The notes: a model not told the origin generated them from the letters alone. A stretch of 64,000 nucleotides of DNA from Bacteroidota bacterium (GCA_026391675.1 JAPLDQ010000011.1:62001-126000), one strand, 5' to 3'; numbered from the stretch's first letter, positions 28,378 through 41,879 are shown. Made by a program: numbers and translations.

Positions 28378-28459
28378 GGGGGGATACCAGAGCGGTCAAA
28401 TGGGACAGACTGTAAATCTGTTGGCGAAGCCTTCGGAGGTTCGAATCCTCCTCCCCCCA
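28378..28459 (+). tRNA. tRNA-Tyr (anticodon GTA)
   Basis: Acceptor gggggga/tcccccc; anticodon arm acaga-ctgtaaa-tctgt; long variable arm; T arm ggagg-ttcgaat-cctcc. Confidence 0.95.
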
Positions 28460-28465
28460 CACATC

Positions 28466-28538
28466 GCGGAAGTAGCTCATTTGGTAGAGCGACAGCCTTC
28501 CAAGCTGTAGGTAGCGGGTTCGAGACCCGTCTTCCGCT
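28466..28538 (+). tRNA. tRNA-Gly (anticodon TCC)
   Basis: Acceptor gcggaag/cttccgc; anticodon arm acagc-cttccaa-gctgt. Confidence 0.95.
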
Positions 28539-28549
28539 CTTTGTGTTTA

Positions 28550-28621
28550 GCCGTTGTAGCTCAGGGGTAGAGCACTTCCTTGGTAAGGAAGGGGTCACGA
28601 GTTCAATTCTCGTCAATGGCT
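28550..28621 (+). tRNA. tRNA-Thr (anticodon GGT)
   Basis: Acceptor gccgttg/caatggc (one G-U); anticodon arm cttcc-ttggtaa-ggaag. Confidence 0.95.
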
Positions 28622-28705
28622 CTGCTTGAAAATAATAAAATTGAAATAAAATATAGTAAAGTAATCAATAAAAATAAATTTTAAACATCTTTAACAAGCA
28701 ATAAT

Positions 28706-29893
28706 ATGGCAAAAGAAAAATTCGACCGTTCCAAACCACACGTAAATGTTGGAACTATTGGTCACGTTGATCATGGTAAAACTACTTTAACAGCAGCTAT
28801 TACTTTATGTTTAGCTGATAAAGGTTTTGCTGAATTCAAATCATTCGATTCAATCGACGCAGCTCCTGAAGAAAAAGAAAGAGGTATTACTATTAATACT
28901 GCTCACATTGAGTATCAAACCGCAACCCGTCACTACGCTCACGTTGACTGTCCTGGTCACGCTGACTACGTTAAGAATATGGTTACCGGTGCTGCTCAGA
29001 TGGACGGTGCTATCATCGTTGTGGCTGCTACTGACGGTCCTATGCCTCAAACCCGTGAACATATCCTTTTAGCACGTCAGGTTGGTGTGCCTAAATTGGT
29101 TGTGTTTATGAATAAAGTTGACTTAGTTGATGACGAAGAATTATTAGATTTAGTTGAAATGGAAATCAGAGAGTTATTAACTTTCTACGGTTTCGACGGT
29201 GATAATACTCCGGTTATCAGAGGTTCTGCTTTAGGTGGATTAAATAAAGAACCTAAATGGGTTGAAAAAATTTATGACTTAATGGATGCAGTTGATGCTT
29301 ATATTCCACTTCCTCCAAGAGACGTAGATAAACCATTCCTTATGCCAGTTGAAGACGTATTCTCAATTACAGGTCGTGGTACTGTTGCTACTGGTAGAAT
29401 CGAAACTGGTGTTATCAACACTGGCGATCCAGTTGATATCATTGGTATGGGTGCTGAAAAATTAAAATCAGTTGTTACCGGTGTTGAAATGTTCCGCAAA
29501 ATTTTAGATAGAGGCGAAGCTGGTGATAATGCAGGTTTATTATTAAGAGGTATTGAAAAAGATGCTATTACCCGTGGTATGGTTATTGCAAAACCTGGTT
29601 CTATTAAACCTCATAAAAACTTCAAAGCTGAAGTTTATATTTTGAAAAAAGAAGAAGGTGGCCGTCATACTCCATTTCACAACAAATATCGTCCACAATT
29701 CTATTTCAGAACTACAGACGTAACTGGTTCAGTAACTTTACCAGCAGGTGTTGAAATGGTTATGCCTGGTGATAACTTAACAATTACTGTTGAATTAATT
29801 TCTGAAATCGCTTTGAACATGAACTTAAGATTTGCTATCCGCGAAGGTGGCAGAACTGTAGGTGCAGGTCAGGTAACTGAAATTTTAGATTAA
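28706..29893 (+). CDS. tuf: Elongation factor Tu
   Basis: [50 protein letters not shown]. Confidence 0.99.
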   Translation: MAKEKFDRSKPHVNVGTIGHVDHGKTTLTAAITLCLADKGFAEFKSFDSIDAAPEEKERGITINTAHIEYQTATRHYAHVDCPGHADYVKNMVTGAAQMDGAIIVVAATDGPMPQTREHILLARQVGVPKLVVFMNKVDLVDDEELLDLVEMEIRELLTFYGFDGDNTPVIRGSALGGLNKEPKWVEKIYDLMDAVDAYIPLPPRDVDKPFLMPVEDVFSITGRGTVATGRIETGVINTGDPVDIIGMGAEKLKSVVTGVEMFRKILDRGEAGDNAGLLLRGIEKDAITRGMVIAKPGSIKPHKNFKAEVYILKKEEGGRHTPFHNKYRPQFYFRTTDVTGSVTLPAGVEMVMPGDNLTITVELISEIALNMNLRFAIREGGRTVGAGQVTEILD

Positions 29894-29923
29894 TTTTAGC
29901 AAAATATTAATTTATAATTAAAT

Positions 29924-29957
29924 AAAGGTATTCCTTGATAAATTCAAGGATACCTTT
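29924..29957 (+). terminator. Intrinsic terminator-like hairpin after tuf
   Basis: aaaggta(t)tccttg / caaggataccttt stem, then tatttatc. Confidence 0.75.
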
Positions 29958-29977
29958 ATTTATCTATTTATCAACAA

Positions 29978-30050
29978 ACGGGTGTAGCTCAATTGGTAGA
30001 GTGGCGGTCTCCAAAACCGTAGGCTGAGGGTTCAAATCCTTCCACCCGTG
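29978..30050 (+). tRNA. tRNA-Trp (anticodon CCA)
   Basis: Acceptor acgggtg/cacccgt; anticodon loop ctccaaa. Confidence 0.95.
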
Positions 30051-30068
30051 CAAAAATACTTATATTAA

Positions 30069-30287
30069 ATGTCAAAAGTAATAGATTACATTAAAGAAAG
30101 CTACGATGAACTTATGAATAAGGTTTCGTGGCCATCATGGAGCGAATTACAAAACAGTGCAATAGTAGTTTCTGTTGCCTCATTAATAATCGCTTTTGTG
30201 GTTTTTGGAATGGATATCGTGTTTGGAGCACATCCTGATTTAGCATGGAAAGGCTTCCTTGGTTACTTTTATAGCTTTTTAACTTAA
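30069..30287 (+). CDS. secE: Preprotein translocase subunit SecE
   Basis: YIKESYDELMNKVSWPSWSELQNSAIVVSVASLIIAFVVFGMD; upstream of nusG. Confidence 0.95.
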   Translation: MSKVIDYIKESYDELMNKVSWPSWSELQNSAIVVSVASLIIAFVVFGMDIVFGAHPDLAWKGFLGYFYSFLT

Positions 30288-30448
30288 AATTTATATCAAT
30301 CTTTGCAAAAACATATCTTGCTTCCCTTAAACAACCTTCCTGTTTACCAGAGATATCAATTGCAAAAATAAAATTTTAGGTATAAAAGCCGTAATTTAAT
30401 AATAGTATTAAATTTTGATAATTAGTTCTTATCAAATTCTTTAAAAGT

Positions 30449-30991
30449 ATGAGCGAACAAGTAAAAAAGTGGTATGTAGTTAGAGCAATAAGCGGTAAAG
30501 AGAAAAAGGTAAAAGAGTACATGGAAAGTGAAATCAACCGCTTAAATTTGCAAGAATACATCTCTCAAGTGCTTATTCCTACGGAAAAAGTCTATTCAGT
30601 AAGAAAAGGTAAAAAAATAAGCAAGGAAAGAAATTATCTTCCCGGTTACGTGCTTATTGAAGCTGTTTTACTGGGCGAAATTCCACATATTATTAAGAAT
30701 ATTCCGAATGTAATAGGGTTTTTAGGTTCAAAAGGTGAACCAGTTGCAATGCGTCAGGCAGAAGTAAACAGAATACTTGGAAAAGTAGATGAACTTTCTG
30801 ACCAGAGCGAAGAATTAAACGATCCGTTTATTGTAGGTGAATCAGTTAAAGTAATTGACGGACCTTTCAATAGCTTCAGCGGTATTATTGAAGAAGTAAA
30901 TGATGAAAAGAAAAAACTGAAAGTAATGGTTAAAATCTTCGGAAGGAAAACTCCATTAGAATTAAGTTTTATGCAAGTAGAAAAAGAATAA
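30449..30991 (+). CDS. nusG: Transcription termination/antitermination protein NusG
   Basis: [33 protein letters not shown] region [21 protein letters not shown]. Confidence 0.97.
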   Translation: MSEQVKKWYVVRAISGKEKKVKEYMESEINRLNLQEYISQVLIPTEKVYSVRKGKKISKERNYLPGYVLIEAVLLGEIPHIIKNIPNVIGFLGSKGEPVAMRQAEVNRILGKVDELSDQSEELNDPFIVGESVKVIDGPFNSFSGIIEEVNDEKKKLKVMVKIFGRKTPLELSFMQVEKE

Positions 30992-31039
30992 TTATCAAAA
31001 AATTAAACTTAAGTTTTTAATCTTTAAGTAAAAAGCAAA

Positions 31040-31489
31040 ATGGCAAAAGAAGTTACAGGTATCATTAAATTACAAATTAAAGGAGGTGCTGCAAACCCTT
31101 CACCACCAGTAGGCCCTGCATTAGGTTCTAAAGGTGTGAACATTATGGAATTTTGCAAGCAGTTTAACGCTCGTACACAAGAAAGTGCCGGTAAAATAAT
31201 TCCGGTTATTATTACTGTTTACAAAGACAAATCCTTTGATTTTATTATTAAAACTCCTCCTGTAGCAGTACAGTTAATGGAAGCAGCAGCTATTAAAAAA
31301 GGTTCACCAGAACCTAACCGTAATAAAGTTGCAACCATTACATGGGATCAGGTTAAGCAAATTGCTGATGATAAAATGGTTGATTTAAACTGTTTTACTA
31401 TTGAATCAGCTATTTCAATGGTTGCAGGTACTGCCAGAAGTATGGGGTTAACAATAAAAGGAGAAAAACCTTTTGCAAGTATCGCTTAA
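31040..31489 (+). CDS. rplK: 50S ribosomal protein L11
   Basis: [35 protein letters not shown]. Confidence 0.99.
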   Translation: MAKEVTGIIKLQIKGGAANPSPPVGPALGSKGVNIMEFCKQFNARTQESAGKIIPVIITVYKDKSFDFIIKTPPVAVQLMEAAAIKKGSPEPNRNKVATITWDQVKQIADDKMVDLNCFTIESAISMVAGTARSMGLTIKGEKPFASIA

Positions 31490-31544
31490 TAGTGTTTAAG
31501 GTAAACATTATTCAAAAGTCAAATTTATTTTAACAAAACGCGAA

Positions 31545-32240
31545 ATGGTTAAGTTAACAAAAAAAAGAAAAGAAGCTTTAGCAAAATTCGATAAAGACAG
31601 CATTTATTCATTAGAAGAAGCAATTAAAATTGTAAAGGATATTTCCAATACAAAATTTGATTCTTCTGTTGATGTTGATGTTCGTTTAGGTGTAGACCCA
31701 CGTAAAGCAAATCAAATGGTACGTGGTATCGTTACATTACCTCATGGTACAGGAAAAACAAAAAAAGTACTTGTGTTATGTACACCAGATAAAGAAGACG
31801 AAGCTAAAGAAGCCGGAGCAGATTACTACGGGCTTGATGAATACATTGATAAAATCAAAGGCGGCTGGACAGATGTAGATGTTATCATCACCATGCCAAG
31901 CATCATGCCAAAAGTAGGAGCGTTAGGAAAAGTTTTAGGTCCAAGAGGCTTAATGCCAAATCCAAAAACAGGTACTGTTACAATGGAAGTTGGTAAAGCA
32001 GTTCTTGAAGTAAAAGCTGGTAAAATTGATTTCAAAGTAGATAAGTTTGGTATTATTCATGCAGCAGTTGCAAAAGTATCATTTACAAATGATAAAATAA
32101 TTGAAAATGCTAGAGAATTGATCCAAACTATCATTAAATTGAAACCATCAGCAGCTAAAGGTACTTATGTAAAAAGTATTTATCTTTCAAGTACAATGAG
32201 TCCGGGTATTAAAGTTGAACCTAAATCCATTGCTTTATAA
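31545..32240 (+). CDS. rplA: 50S ribosomal protein L1
   Basis: [48 protein letters not shown]. Confidence 0.99.
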   Translation: MVKLTKKRKEALAKFDKDSIYSLEEAIKIVKDISNTKFDSSVDVDVRLGVDPRKANQMVRGIVTLPHGTGKTKKVLVLCTPDKEDEAKEAGADYYGLDEYIDKIKGGWTDVDVIITMPSIMPKVGALGKVLGPRGLMPNPKTGTVTMEVGKAVLEVKAGKIDFKVDKFGIIHAAVAKVSFTNDKIIENARELIQTIIKLKPSAAKGTYVKSIYLSSTMSPGIKVEPKSIAL

Positions 32241-32277
32241 TATTTATAAAGTAAAGGCTTAAAAGAAAGTAATAACT

Positions 32278-32799
32278 ATGAAAAAAGAAGAAAAGAATCA
32301 ACTTATAGAATCCCTTGCAGAACAAATTTCAGCATCAAACTATATGTATATTACTGATATTTCTGATTTGAATTCAGTAGATACAAGCAAGTTGAGAAGA
32401 CTTTGTTTTAAAAGAGAAATTAAGTTGATCGTAGCAAAAAACACTTTGCTCAAAAGAGCAATGGAAAAATCAGGTAGAGATTACACTGAATTATTTCCTG
32501 TTTTAAAAGGTTCTACTTCTATAATGCTTGCAGATATTAATAATTTACCTGCAAAATTAATAAGAGAATTCAGAGCAACTTCACCTAAACCTATTTTAAA
32601 AGGTGCTTTTGTGGAAGAATCATTTTATATTGGCGACAATCAGCTTGATATGCTTATTAATATCAAGTCTAAAAATGAACTTATCGGTGATATTATCGGT
32701 ATGCTTCAATCACCAGTTCAAAATGTGATGTCTGCATTACAATCAGGTGGAAACAACATCTCAGGAATTCTTAAAACATTATCAGAAAGACCAGAATAA
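32278..32799 (+). CDS. rplJ: 50S ribosomal protein L10
   Basis: Position between rplA and rplL; LRRLCFKREIKLIVAKNTLLKRAME. Confidence 0.97.
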   Translation: MKKEEKNQLIESLAEQISASNYMYITDISDLNSVDTSKLRRLCFKREIKLIVAKNTLLKRAMEKSGRDYTELFPVLKGSTSIMLADINNLPAKLIREFRATSPKPILKGAFVEESFYIGDNQLDMLINIKSKNELIGDIIGMLQSPVQNVMSALQSGGNNISGILKTLSERPE

Positions 32800-32844
32800 T
32801 TAATAAAAAATAAAAATTTAAAAACAATTAAAAACAATAATAAA

Positions 32845-33216
32845 ATGGCAGATTTAAAAGCTTTTGCAGAACAATTAGTTAATTTAACAGTTAAAGAAGT
32901 TAAAGAATTAGCTGATATTTTGAAAGATGTATATGGTATTGAACCAGCAGCAGCAGCAGTTGCAGTAGCAGCTCCAGTAGCAGCAGCAGCAGCAGTTGAA
33001 GAAAAAACATCTTTTGATGTTATATTAAAAGCAGCAGGTCAACAAAAATTAGCAGTAGTTAAATTAGTTAAGGAATTAACCAGTTTAGGTTTAAAAGAAG
33101 CTAAAGAATTAGTTGATGCAGCTCCAAAACCATTAAAAGAAGGCGTTACCAAAGACGAAGCTGAAGCATTGAAAAAACAATTAGAAGAAGCTGGTGCTGA
33201 GGTAGAAGTTAAGTAA
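32845..33216 (+). CDS. rplL: 50S ribosomal protein L7/L12
   Basis: Ala-rich hinge; [50 protein letters not shown]. Confidence 0.99.
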   Translation: MADLKAFAEQLVNLTVKEVKELADILKDVYGIEPAAAAVAVAAPVAAAAAVEEKTSFDVILKAAGQQKLAVVKLVKELTSLGLKEAKELVDAAPKPLKEGVTKDEAEALKKQLEEAGAEVEVK

Positions 33217-33249
33217 GAAGGTTTATTCATACAATTAATAAGGGAACGG

Positions 33250-33274
33250 CTTCTTGTTTAACAAGAAGTCTTTT
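33250..33274 (+). terminator. Attenuator/terminator-like hairpin between rplL and rpoB
   Basis: cttcttg-tttaa-caagaag stem followed by tctttt. Confidence 0.65.
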
Positions 33275-33331
33275 CCTTGTTATATATTAATTGTTAATTC
33301 AATTTTTTTCTTCACTTAAAACGAAATAGCT

Positions 33332-36300
33332 TTGACACCAAAAACAGTTCAAAAAATAAATTTTGCATCGAAAAAAAGAACAGATTATCCTGATTTTTTA
33401 GATATTCAATTAAAATCATTTAAGGATTTCTTTCAATTAGAAACCAATTCAGAAAATCGCTCTGACGAAGGTTTGTTTAAAGTTTTCTGTGAAAACTTTC
33501 CAATTACCGATGCCCGTAATAATTTTGTATTAGAGTTTATTGACTATTTTATTGACCCTCCACGCTATTCTATCGAAGAATGTCTGGAAAGAGGTCTCAC
33601 ATATAGCGTCCCTCTAAAAGCAAAATTAAAGTTATATTGTACCGATCCCGAACATGAGGATTTTGAAACCATCATACAGGATGTTTATCTTGGTATGATA
33701 CCTTATATGACTCCAAAAGGTACTTTTGTTATCAATGGAGCAGAAAGAGTTGTGGTTTCTCAATTACATCGTTCACCTGGTGTATTTTTTGGTACAAGTG
33801 TTCACGCTAACGGAACACAGCTATATTCAGCAAGAATTATTCCATTTAAAGGCTCATGGATGGAATTTACAACTGATATTAATAATGTGATGTATGCTTA
33901 CATCGATAGAAAGAAAAAACTTCCTATCACCACATTGTTAAGAGCTATTGGTTTTGAAACCGATAAAGATATTCTTGAAATATTTAACCTTGCACAGGAA
34001 ATTAAAGTTTCAAAAGTTGGTCTTAAAAAATTAATTGGCAGTAAGTTGGCTGCCCGCGTGGTAAGAGCCTGGATAGAAGATTTCGTTGATGAAGATACCG
34101 GCGAAGTTGTTTCTATTGAGCGTACCGAAGTTATCATTGACCGTGAAACAATTTTAGAAGATAAACATATTGACTTAATCGTTAATGCACGTATTAAAAC
34201 TATCCTTTTACATAAAGAAGAAGTTAATACCAACGATTTTGCAATAATTTTCAATACATTACAAAAAGATACTGCCAATAATGCAAAAGAAGCAGTTGAA
34301 TATATATACCGTCAGCTTCGTAATGCTGAACCACCTGATGAAGAAACCGCCCGCGGTATAATTGAAAAATTATTCTTCTCAGATAAACGCTACGATTTAG
34401 GTGACGTGGGCAGATACAGGATTAATAAAAAATTAAACCTGGATATACCTATCGAAACCAAAGTTTTGACAAAAGAAGATATCATCGATATTATCAAATA
34501 CCTTATTCAATTAATCAATGCAAAAACTGATGTTGATGATATTGACCACTTGAGTAACCGTAGGGTTCGTACTGTTGGTGAACAATTATATGCTCAGTTT
34601 GGTGTTGGTTTATCACGTATGGCCAGAACCATTCGCGAAAGAATGAATGTTCGTGATAACGAAGTATTTACACCTACTGATTTGATTAATGCTAAAACAT
34701 TATCCTCTGTAATTAACTCATTCTTTGGTACCAACCAGTTATCTCAATTCATGGATCAAACCAATCCACTGGCTGAGATTACCCACAAAAGAAGAATTTC
34801 TGCATTAGGACCTGGTGGTTTATCAAGAGAAAGAGCTGGTTTTGAGGTTCGTGACGTACACTATACTCATTATGGTCGTTTATGTACTATTGAAACACCC
34901 GAAGGACCAAATATTGGTTTGATTTCTTCACTTTGTGTTTATGCTAAAATTAATAAACTTGGTTTTATTGAAACACCTTATCGTAGAATTATTGATGGTA
35001 AAGTAGCAGTAGACGAGGATTATATTTACATGAGTGCCGAAGAAGAGGAACACTCTACTATTGCTCAGGCCAATACTGATTATGACGAAAAGGGTAATCT
35101 TGTTGCCGATAAAATAAAAGCCAGACATTTAGCTGACTTCCCGATTTTATCAAAAGATAAGGTAGATTTAATAGATATTGCTCCTAACCAGATCGCTTCA
35201 ATAGCTGCTTCATTAATTCCATTTTTGGAGCATGATGATGCCAACCGTGCTTTGATGGGTTCTAATATGATGCGTCAGGCAGTTCCTTTATTAAATCCTG
35301 AAATCCCTGTTGTTGGAACTGGTATAGAAGCCGCTGTTGCCCGCGATTCAAGAGTTCTGATTAATGCAGAAGTTGATGGTGTTGTTGAGTATGTTGATGC
35401 TGATGAAATTGTTATCAGATATGCACGCGACGAAAAAGAAAGAATGGTAAGTTTTGACGATGAATTAAAACATTATAAACTTACAAAATTCATGCGTACT
35501 AACCAGAATACTTCTATTAATCTGAGACCTATTGTAAGAAAAGGTGAAAAGATTAAAAAAGGACAGGTATTATGCGAAGGCTATGCAACTAAAAACGGTG
35601 AACTGGCTTTAGGCAGAAATCTGATGGTTGCATTTATGCCCTGGAAAGGTTATAATTTTGAAGATGCTATTGTAATTTCTGAAAAAGTTGTTAAAGAAGA
35701 TATCTTTACATCTGTTCATATCGAAGAATTTACGCTCGAAGTTCGCGAAACCAAACGTGGAATGGAAGAGTTAACCAATGATATTCCTAATGTAAGTGCT
35801 GATGCTACCAAAGATCTGGATGAAAACGGAATTATCCGGATAGGAGCTGAAGTAAACGAAGGTGATATCTTAATTGGAAAAATTACTCCAAAAGGAGAAT
35901 CTGACCCAACACCGGAAGAAAAACTCTTAAGAGCAATCTTTGGTGATAAAGCAGGAGATGTAAAAGATGCATCTTTAAAAGCACCTCCTTCAATAAAAGG
36001 TGTTGTAATTGATAAAAAACTATTTTCAAGAGTAATTAAAGATAAAAAAGCAAAAGGAAAAGATAAAGATATTATCAAGATTCTTGAAAAAGATTATTCT
36101 AAAGATACAACTGATTTAACCAATAAATTAGTAGATAAATTATTGGTTTTAACCAGCGGAAAAGTTTCACAGGGTGTTTATAATATATTTAAAGAAGAAA
36201 TAGTTCCTAAAAAAACTAAATTTACCCAGAAAATATTAAGCACTATTGACTATACGAATATCAATCCTAACAAATGGACTACTGATAAGGAAACCAATAC

Positions 36301-37135
36301 ATTGATTAAAGAATTATTAAATAATTACAGTATCAAGTTCAGGGAATTATTAGGCCGTTTTTCACGTAATAAATTTGTTGCTACTGTTGGTGATGATTTA
36401 CCTGCAGGTATTATTCAGATGGCAAAAGTTTATGTTGCTAAAAAACGTAAGTTAAAAGTAGGGGATAAAATGGCGGGACGCCACGGGAACAAAGGTATTG
36501 TTGCAAAAATTGTTCGCGAAGAAGATATGCCTTTCTTAGAAGACGGAACTCCTGTTGATATTGTATTAAATCCATTAGGTGTACCTTCCCGTATGAACCT
36601 CGGACAAATTTACGAAACTGTTTTAGGTTGGGCTGGTATGAAATTAGGATTACAATTTTCTACTCCAATTTTTGATGGTGCTACCATTGATGAAATTAAT
36701 GGATATATGCGCAAAGCAGATTTACCCGAAAACGGTAAAGTTTACTTATATGATGGCGGTACAGGCGATAAATTCGACCAACCTGCTACAGTTGGCTATA
36801 TTTATATGATTAAACTGCATCACATGATTGATGATAAAATGCATGCCCGTTCAATCGGACCTTACTCACTTATTACACAACAACCTTTAGGTGGTAAAGC
36901 TCAGTTTGGTGGACAACGTTTTGGAGAAATGGAAGTTTGGGCGCTCGAAGCATTCGGTGCTGCCAACATTCTGCAGGAAATATTAACGGTTAAATCTGAC
37001 GATGTTATTGGTAGGGCTAAAGCTTACGAATCTATCGTTAAAGGTGAAAACATGCCTAAACCGGGAATACCTGAATCTTTTAATGTTTTAGTACATGAAT
37101 TAAGGGGACTTGGCTTAAATATTACATTTGATTAA
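33332..37135 (+). CDS. rpoB: DNA-directed RNA polymerase subunit beta (TTG start)
   Basis: [82 protein letters not shown]. Confidence 0.99.
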   Translation: MTPKTVQKINFASKKRTDYPDFLDIQLKSFKDFFQLETNSENRSDEGLFKVFCENFPITDARNNFVLEFIDYFIDPPRYSIEECLERGLTYSVPLKAKLKLYCTDPEHEDFETIIQDVYLGMIPYMTPKGTFVINGAERVVVSQLHRSPGVFFGTSVHANGTQLYSARIIPFKGSWMEFTTDINNVMYAYIDRKKKLPITTLLRAIGFETDKDILEIFNLAQEIKVSKVGLKKLIGSKLAARVVRAWIEDFVDEDTGEVVSIERTEVIIDRETILEDKHIDLIVNARIKTILLHKEEVNTNDFAIIFNTLQKDTANNAKEAVEYIYRQLRNAEPPDEETARGIIEKLFFSDKRYDLGDVGRYRINKKLNLDIPIETKVLTKEDIIDIIKYLIQLINAKTDVDDIDHLSNRRVRTVGEQLYAQFGVGLSRMARTIRERMNVRDNEVFTPTDLINAKTLSSVINSFFGTNQLSQFMDQTNPLAEITHKRRISALGPGGLSRERAGFEVRDVHYTHYGRLCTIETPEGPNIGLISSLCVYAKINKLGFIETPYRRIIDGKVAVDEDYIYMSAEEEEHSTIAQANTDYDEKGNLVADKIKARHLADFPILSKDKVDLIDIAPNQIASIAASLIPFLEHDDANRALMGSNMMRQAVPLLNPEIPVVGTGIEAAVARDSRVLINAEVDGVVEYVDADEIVIRYARDEKERMVSFDDELKHYKLTKFMRTNQNTSINLRPIVRKGEKIKKGQVLCEGYATKNGELALGRNLMVAFMPWKGYNFEDAIVISEKVVKEDIFTSVHIEEFTLEVRETKRGMEELTNDIPNVSADATKDLDENGIIRIGAEVNEGDILIGKITPKGESDPTPEEKLLRAIFGDKAGDVKDASLKAPPSIKGVVIDKKLFSRVIKDKKAKGKDKDIIKILEKDYSKDTTDLTNKLVDKLLVLTSGKVSQGVYNIFKEEIVPKKTKFTQKILSTIDYTNINPNKWTTDKETNTLIKELLNNYSIKFRELLGRFSRNKFVATVGDDLPAGIIQMAKVYVAKKRKLKVGDKMAGRHGNKGIVAKIVREEDMPFLEDGTPVDIVLNPLGVPSRMNLGQIYETVLGWAGMKLGLQFSTPIFDGATIDEINGYMRKADLPENGKVYLYDGGTGDKFDQPATVGYIYMIKLHHMIDDKMHARSIGPYSLITQQPLGGKAQFGGQRFGEMEVWALEAFGAANILQEILTVKSDDVIGRAKAYESIVKGENMPKPGIPESFNVLVHELRGLGLNITFD

Positions 37136-37198
37136 CAAATGTATTTAATAACCTAACCCAAATTCAACATTTTATTTTAAATTTTTAACATTAAAAAT

Positions 37199-40100
37199 AT
37201 GGCTTTCAGAAAAGATAATATCGTAAAAAATGAATTTTCAAATATTACAATAAGTCTGTCCTCACCAGAAGTTATTCTTGAACGTTCAAGGGGAGAAGTG
37301 CTTAAACCAGAAACCATTAATTACAGAACATATAAACCCGAAAGAGATGGTTTGTTTTGTGAACGAATTTTTGGTCCTGTAAAAGATTGGGAATGTCATT
37401 GCGGTAAATATAAACGTATCAGATATAAAGGTATTGTATGCGACCGATGTGGTGTGGAAGTTACCGAAAAAAAGGTAAGAAGAGAAAGAATGGGACATAT
37501 TCAACTTGTAGTTCCTGTTGCACACATTTGGTTCTTCAGATCTTTACCTAATAAAATAGGCTCATTGCTTGGCTTACAAACCAAGAAACTTGACATGATT
37601 ATTTACTACGAAAAATATGTGGTAATTAATCCGGGTATCAAAAAAGATGATGGTGTAAACTATCTTGATTTCTTATCAGAAGAAGAATATTTCGAAATAT
37701 TGGAAAGTCTTCCTGTTGATAACCAGAATTTAGATGACAGCGACCCTAATAAATTTATTGCCAAAATGGGCGCTGAAGCATTATACGATTTGCTTGCAAG
37801 ACTTGATTTAGATCAGATGTCATTTGATCTAAGGCATCGTGCAAGTAATGAAACTTCACAACAAAGAAAACAAGATCTGTTAAAACGCTTAAAAGTTTTT
37901 GAAGCATTCCGTGATGCTCAGTTAAGAGTTGAAAACCGCCCTGAATGGATGATAGTTAAGGTAGTTCCGGTAATACCACCAGAATTACGTCCTCTTGTTC
38001 CTTTGGATGGAGGAAGATTTGCAACATCCGATTTAAATGATTTATACCGTAGAGTAATTATCAGAAACAATCGTTTGAAACGTTTGATTGAAATTAAAGC
38101 TCCTGATGTAATTATGCGTAATGAAAAGCGTATGTTGCAGGAAGCTGTGGATTCATTATTTGATAATTCAAGAAAAGCAAGTTCTGTGAAAACAGAATCT
38201 AACAGAGCATTAAAATCATTAAGCGATAGTTTAAAAGGGAAACAGGGTCGTTTCCGTCAGAACTTATTAGGTAAACGTGTTGACTATTCCGGTCGTTCGG
38301 TTATTGTTGTAGGCCCTGAATTAAAATTAAACGAATGCGGCATTCCTAAAGATATGGCTTCTGAATTATTCAAGCCATTTATTATCCGCAAAATGCTCGA
38401 AAGAGGTATCGTTAAAACCGTTAAATCTGCTAAAAAAATTGTAGATAGAAAAGATCCTGTAGTTTGGGATATTTTAGAAAGTATATTAAAAGGACATCCT
38501 GTGATGCTTAACCGTGCTCCAACTTTGCACCGCTTGGGTATTCAGGCATTCCAGCCCCGTTTGGTAGAAGGTAAGGCAATCCGTTTACATCCACTGGTTT
38601 GTACTGCTTTCAATGCCGACTTTGATGGTGACCAGATGGCTGTTCACGTTCCACTAGGCAATGCAGCAATTTTAGAAGCCCAGATATTAATGCTGGCTTC
38701 TCATAATATTTTGAACCCTGCTAATGGTGCACCTATCACTGTTCCTTCTCAGGACATGGTTTTAGGTTTGTATTATATCACCAAAGGTAGATATAGTGAA
38801 CCTGATCAGGCAGTTAAAGGAGAAGGTAAAATCTTTTATTCTGCTGAAGAAGTTATTATAGCTTACAATGAAAAACAGCTCGATTTACATGCCTGGATTA
38901 AAGTTCCTATTGAAGTTGAAGAAAATGGTAAAATGAAAAGAACCATTATCGATACAACTTGCGGAAGAGTATTATTTAATCAGGTAGTTCCTAAGGAATA
39001 TGGGTATATCAATGAGTTGCTGACAAAAAAATCTCTTCGTGATATTATCAGTGGAGTTTTGAAAAAAACTGGTACAGCTAAAACAGCTAAATTCCTTGAC
39101 GATATCAAAGATTTAGGATTTATGATGGCGTTTAGAGGAGGATTGTCTTTTAATTTAGGAGATGTAATTATTCCTTCAATCAAAGAACAGTTGATAAGTC
39201 AGGCAAATGAAGAAGTTGATGAAGTAATGAACAACTATAATATGGGGTTCATCACTAATAACGAAAGATACAATCAGATTATCGATATCTGGACACATAC
39301 CAATTCTCATCTTACACAAACGCTCATGAAACAATTGTCAAAAGATAAACAAGGATTTAATCCTGTTTATATGATGCTTGATTCAGGTGCCCGTGGATCT
39401 AAAGAACAGATTCGTCAGTTGTCAGGGATGAGAGGTCTGATGGCAAAACCACAAAAATCAGGTGCTACAGGTGGTGAAATTATTGAAAATCCAATTCTTT
39501 CAAACTTTAAAGAAGGTTTATCAGTACTTGAATATTTTATTTCTACTCACGGTGCCCGTAAAGGGTTGGCCGATACAGCTCTAAAAACTGCTGATGCAGG
39601 TTATTTAACACGTCGTCTGGTTGATGTTTCTCAGGATGTTATTATTTCTGATGAAGATTGCGGAACTTTAAGAGGCTTGGTTACTACCGTTTTAAAGAAA
39701 AACGAGGAAGTTGTTGAATCATTATACGACAGAATCTTAGGACGTGTTTCCTTACATGATATATACCATCCTCAAACCGGTGAACTGATTGTTTCTTCAG
39801 GTGAAGAGTTAAATGAAGATATTAGTCAGGTAATTGAAGATTCTCCTATTGAAGAAGTTGAAATTCGTTCGGTATTAACCTGCGAATCTAAAAAAGGTGT
39901 TTGTGCTAAATGTTATGGTCGTAATCTTGCAACCGGCAGAATGGTTCAAAAAGGTGAAGCAGTTGGTGTTATTGCTGCTCAGTCTATTGGTGAGCCTGGT
40001 ACACAGCTTACATTACGTACATTCCACGTTGGGGGTACTGCTTCTAACATTGCAATTATGTCAAGAATCGAAGCCAAATATGATGGTGTAATTGAAATTG

Positions 40101-41479
40101 ACGAATTACGTTCAGTAGCTTATACAAGTCCTGACGGAAGAAAATTCGATGTAGTTATCGGACGTTCTGCCGAAATGAGAATTGTTGATAAACATACACA
40201 TATTGTATTGGCATCCAGCTTTATACCTTATGGCTCAAATTTATATATCAAGAATGGAAGCGATGTGAAAAAAGGTGAAATGATTGCAGATTGGGATCCA
40301 TACAATGCAGTTATTTTATCAGAAGTAGCCGGAAAAGTTTCATTTGATAATATTATTGAAGGTGTTACTTATAGAATTGAATCTGACGACCAAACCGGTT
40401 ATCAGGATAAAGTAATTATCGAAACCCGTCAGAAATCTAAAAATCCTTCTATCAGCATACTTTCAGCTTCAGGTGAAGTATTGAAAATATATGATATTCC
40501 AGTTGGTGCTCACATCAGTTGTGAAGAAGGAAAGAAAATTGTTGCCGGTGAAACGATAGCAAAAATTCCGAGAGCCTTTGGTAAATCTGGTGATATCACA
40601 GGAGGTCTGCCACGTGTAACTGAATTGTTTGAAGCACGTAATCCATCTGATCCTGCCGTTGTTTCAGAAATTGACGGTGTGGTTTCATTCAGTAAGAAAC
40701 TGAAACGTGGAAACAGAGAAGTTATCATTACCTCTAAAACAGGCGAAGAAAAAACTTACTTAATTCCAACTTCTAAACAGATTCTGGCTCAGGAAAACGA
40801 CTACGTAAAAGCCGGAACACCACTTTCAGAAGGTGCAATGACTCCATCTGATATTCTGGCGATTAAAGGACCAATGAAAGTTCAGGAATATATTGTTAAT
40901 GAAATTCAGGAAGTTTATCGTTTACAGGGTGTGAAAATCAATGATAAGCATTACGAAGTTATTGTTCGTCAGATGATGCGTAAAGTCGAAGTTGCTGACC
41001 CGGGTGATACTAAATTCCTAGAAGGTGAATTGTCAAATAAAATTGATTTCCAGGAAGAAAACGATGAAATCTTTGGTAAGAGAGTTGTTGAAAACCCCGG
41101 TGATTCTGAAACATACAAAGCCGGTCAAATTGTAAGCGCCCGTAAAATCAGAGATGAAAATTCATATCTGAAACGTAAAGATAAAAAACTAATTGAATCA
41201 AGAGATGCTCAACCTGCAACTGCACGTCAGGTATTGCAGGGTATTACCAAAGCTTCTTTACAAACCAAAAGTTTCTTATCTGCAGCTTCATTCCAGGAAA
41301 CTACTAAAGTACTTACCGAAGCCACTATCAGTGCTAAAACTGATAACTTAATTGGTTTAAAGGAAAATGTTCTGGTAGGTCATTTAATACCTGCCGGTAC
41401 AGGTTTAAGAGAATATGAAAGTCTTATTGTAGGCTCATGTGAGGATATGGAAGAACTAATGAACCGTAAAAACTATTAA
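37199..41479 (+). CDS. rpoC: DNA-directed RNA polymerase subunit beta'
   Basis: [59 protein letters not shown]. Confidence 0.99.
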   Translation: MAFRKDNIVKNEFSNITISLSSPEVILERSRGEVLKPETINYRTYKPERDGLFCERIFGPVKDWECHCGKYKRIRYKGIVCDRCGVEVTEKKVRRERMGHIQLVVPVAHIWFFRSLPNKIGSLLGLQTKKLDMIIYYEKYVVINPGIKKDDGVNYLDFLSEEEYFEILESLPVDNQNLDDSDPNKFIAKMGAEALYDLLARLDLDQMSFDLRHRASNETSQQRKQDLLKRLKVFEAFRDAQLRVENRPEWMIVKVVPVIPPELRPLVPLDGGRFATSDLNDLYRRVIIRNNRLKRLIEIKAPDVIMRNEKRMLQEAVDSLFDNSRKASSVKTESNRALKSLSDSLKGKQGRFRQNLLGKRVDYSGRSVIVVGPELKLNECGIPKDMASELFKPFIIRKMLERGIVKTVKSAKKIVDRKDPVVWDILESILKGHPVMLNRAPTLHRLGIQAFQPRLVEGKAIRLHPLVCTAFNADFDGDQMAVHVPLGNAAILEAQILMLASHNILNPANGAPITVPSQDMVLGLYYITKGRYSEPDQAVKGEGKIFYSAEEVIIAYNEKQLDLHAWIKVPIEVEENGKMKRTIIDTTCGRVLFNQVVPKEYGYINELLTKKSLRDIISGVLKKTGTAKTAKFLDDIKDLGFMMAFRGGLSFNLGDVIIPSIKEQLISQANEEVDEVMNNYNMGFITNNERYNQIIDIWTHTNSHLTQTLMKQLSKDKQGFNPVYMMLDSGARGSKEQIRQLSGMRGLMAKPQKSGATGGEIIENPILSNFKEGLSVLEYFISTHGARKGLADTALKTADAGYLTRRLVDVSQDVIISDEDCGTLRGLVTTVLKKNEEVVESLYDRILGRVSLHDIYHPQTGELIVSSGEELNEDISQVIEDSPIEEVEIRSVLTCESKKGVCAKCYGRNLATGRMVQKGEAVGVIAAQSIGEPGTQLTLRTFHVGGTASNIAIMSRIEAKYDGVIEIDELRSVAYTSPDGRKFDVVIGRSAEMRIVDKHTHIVLASSFIPYGSNLYIKNGSDVKKGEMIADWDPYNAVILSEVAGKVSFDNIIEGVTYRIESDDQTGYQDKVIIETRQKSKNPSISILSASGEVLKIYDIPVGAHISCEEGKKIVAGETIAKIPRAFGKSGDITGGLPRVTELFEARNPSDPAVVSEIDGVVSFSKKLKRGNREVIITSKTGEEKTYLIPTSKQILAQENDYVKAGTPLSEGAMTPSDILAIKGPMKVQEYIVNEIQEVYRLQGVKINDKHYEVIVRQMMRKVEVADPGDTKFLEGELSNKIDFQEENDEIFGKRVVENPGDSETYKAGQIVSARKIRDENSYLKRKDKKLIESRDAQPATARQVLQGITKASLQTKSFLSAASFQETTKVLTEATISAKTDNLIGLKENVLVGHLIPAGTGLREYESLIVGSCEDMEELMNRKNY

Positions 41480-41480
41480 G

Positions 41481-41795
41481 ATGAACCCACAAGACGAACA
41501 AAATCAGTTAAATATTGAGTTAAGCGCTGAAGTAGCAGAAGGTACTTATTCTAACCTGGCTATCATTACACATTCACAATCAGAATTTATTCTAGATTTT
41601 ATTAAAATGATGCCGGGAGTTCCTAAAGCTAATGTAAAGGCAAGAATAATACTTACACCTCAGCATGCAAAACGCTTATTAAGAGCATTGCAGGAAAATA
41701 TTGCAAAGTTTGAAGTAGCTAACGGCAAAATTAAAGAACCTGATCCTATGGAAGGCTTGCCCTTTAATTTAGGCGGTCCTACAGCTCAGGCATAA
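41481..41795 (+). CDS. DUF3467 domain protein
   Basis: Directly follows rpoC; EGTYSNLAIITHSQSEFILDFIKMMPGVPKANVKARIILTPQHAKRLLRALQENI. Confidence 0.88.
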   Translation: MNPQDEQNQLNIELSAEVAEGTYSNLAIITHSQSEFILDFIKMMPGVPKANVKARIILTPQHAKRLLRALQENIAKFEVANGKIKEPDPMEGLPFNLGGPTAQA

Positions 41796-41843
41796 TTAAT
41801 AAGTATTTATTTCTTAATTCTTTAAGTTATTAAATCTACATAG

Positions 41844-41879
41844 ACCTGTCAGGTTTTTATACCTGACAGGTTTTTCTTT
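41844..41879. terminator. Terminator-like perfect palindrome (acctgtcaggt-N6-acctgacaggt-tttttc)
   Basis: 11-bp perfect stem with T-run, after the rpoBC-DUF3467 unit. Confidence 0.8.

Noticed and set aside
28359-28616. 85-aa minus-strand ORF in the tRNA cluster (MTRIELVTPSLPRKCSTPELQ...GGGGFEPPKASPTDLQSVPFDRSG)
   Set aside because: It is the antisense of tRNA genes; this is a well-known spurious translation of tRNA T-arm and anticodon-arm sequence.
32946-32996. gca/gta triplet repeat tract
   Set aside because: Encodes the normal Ala-rich hinge of L7/L12.
33898-36078. Minus-strand ORFs of 66-126 aa inside rpoB
   Set aside because: Antisense to a conserved gene; no domain and Ser/Ile-rich composition typical of antisense frames.
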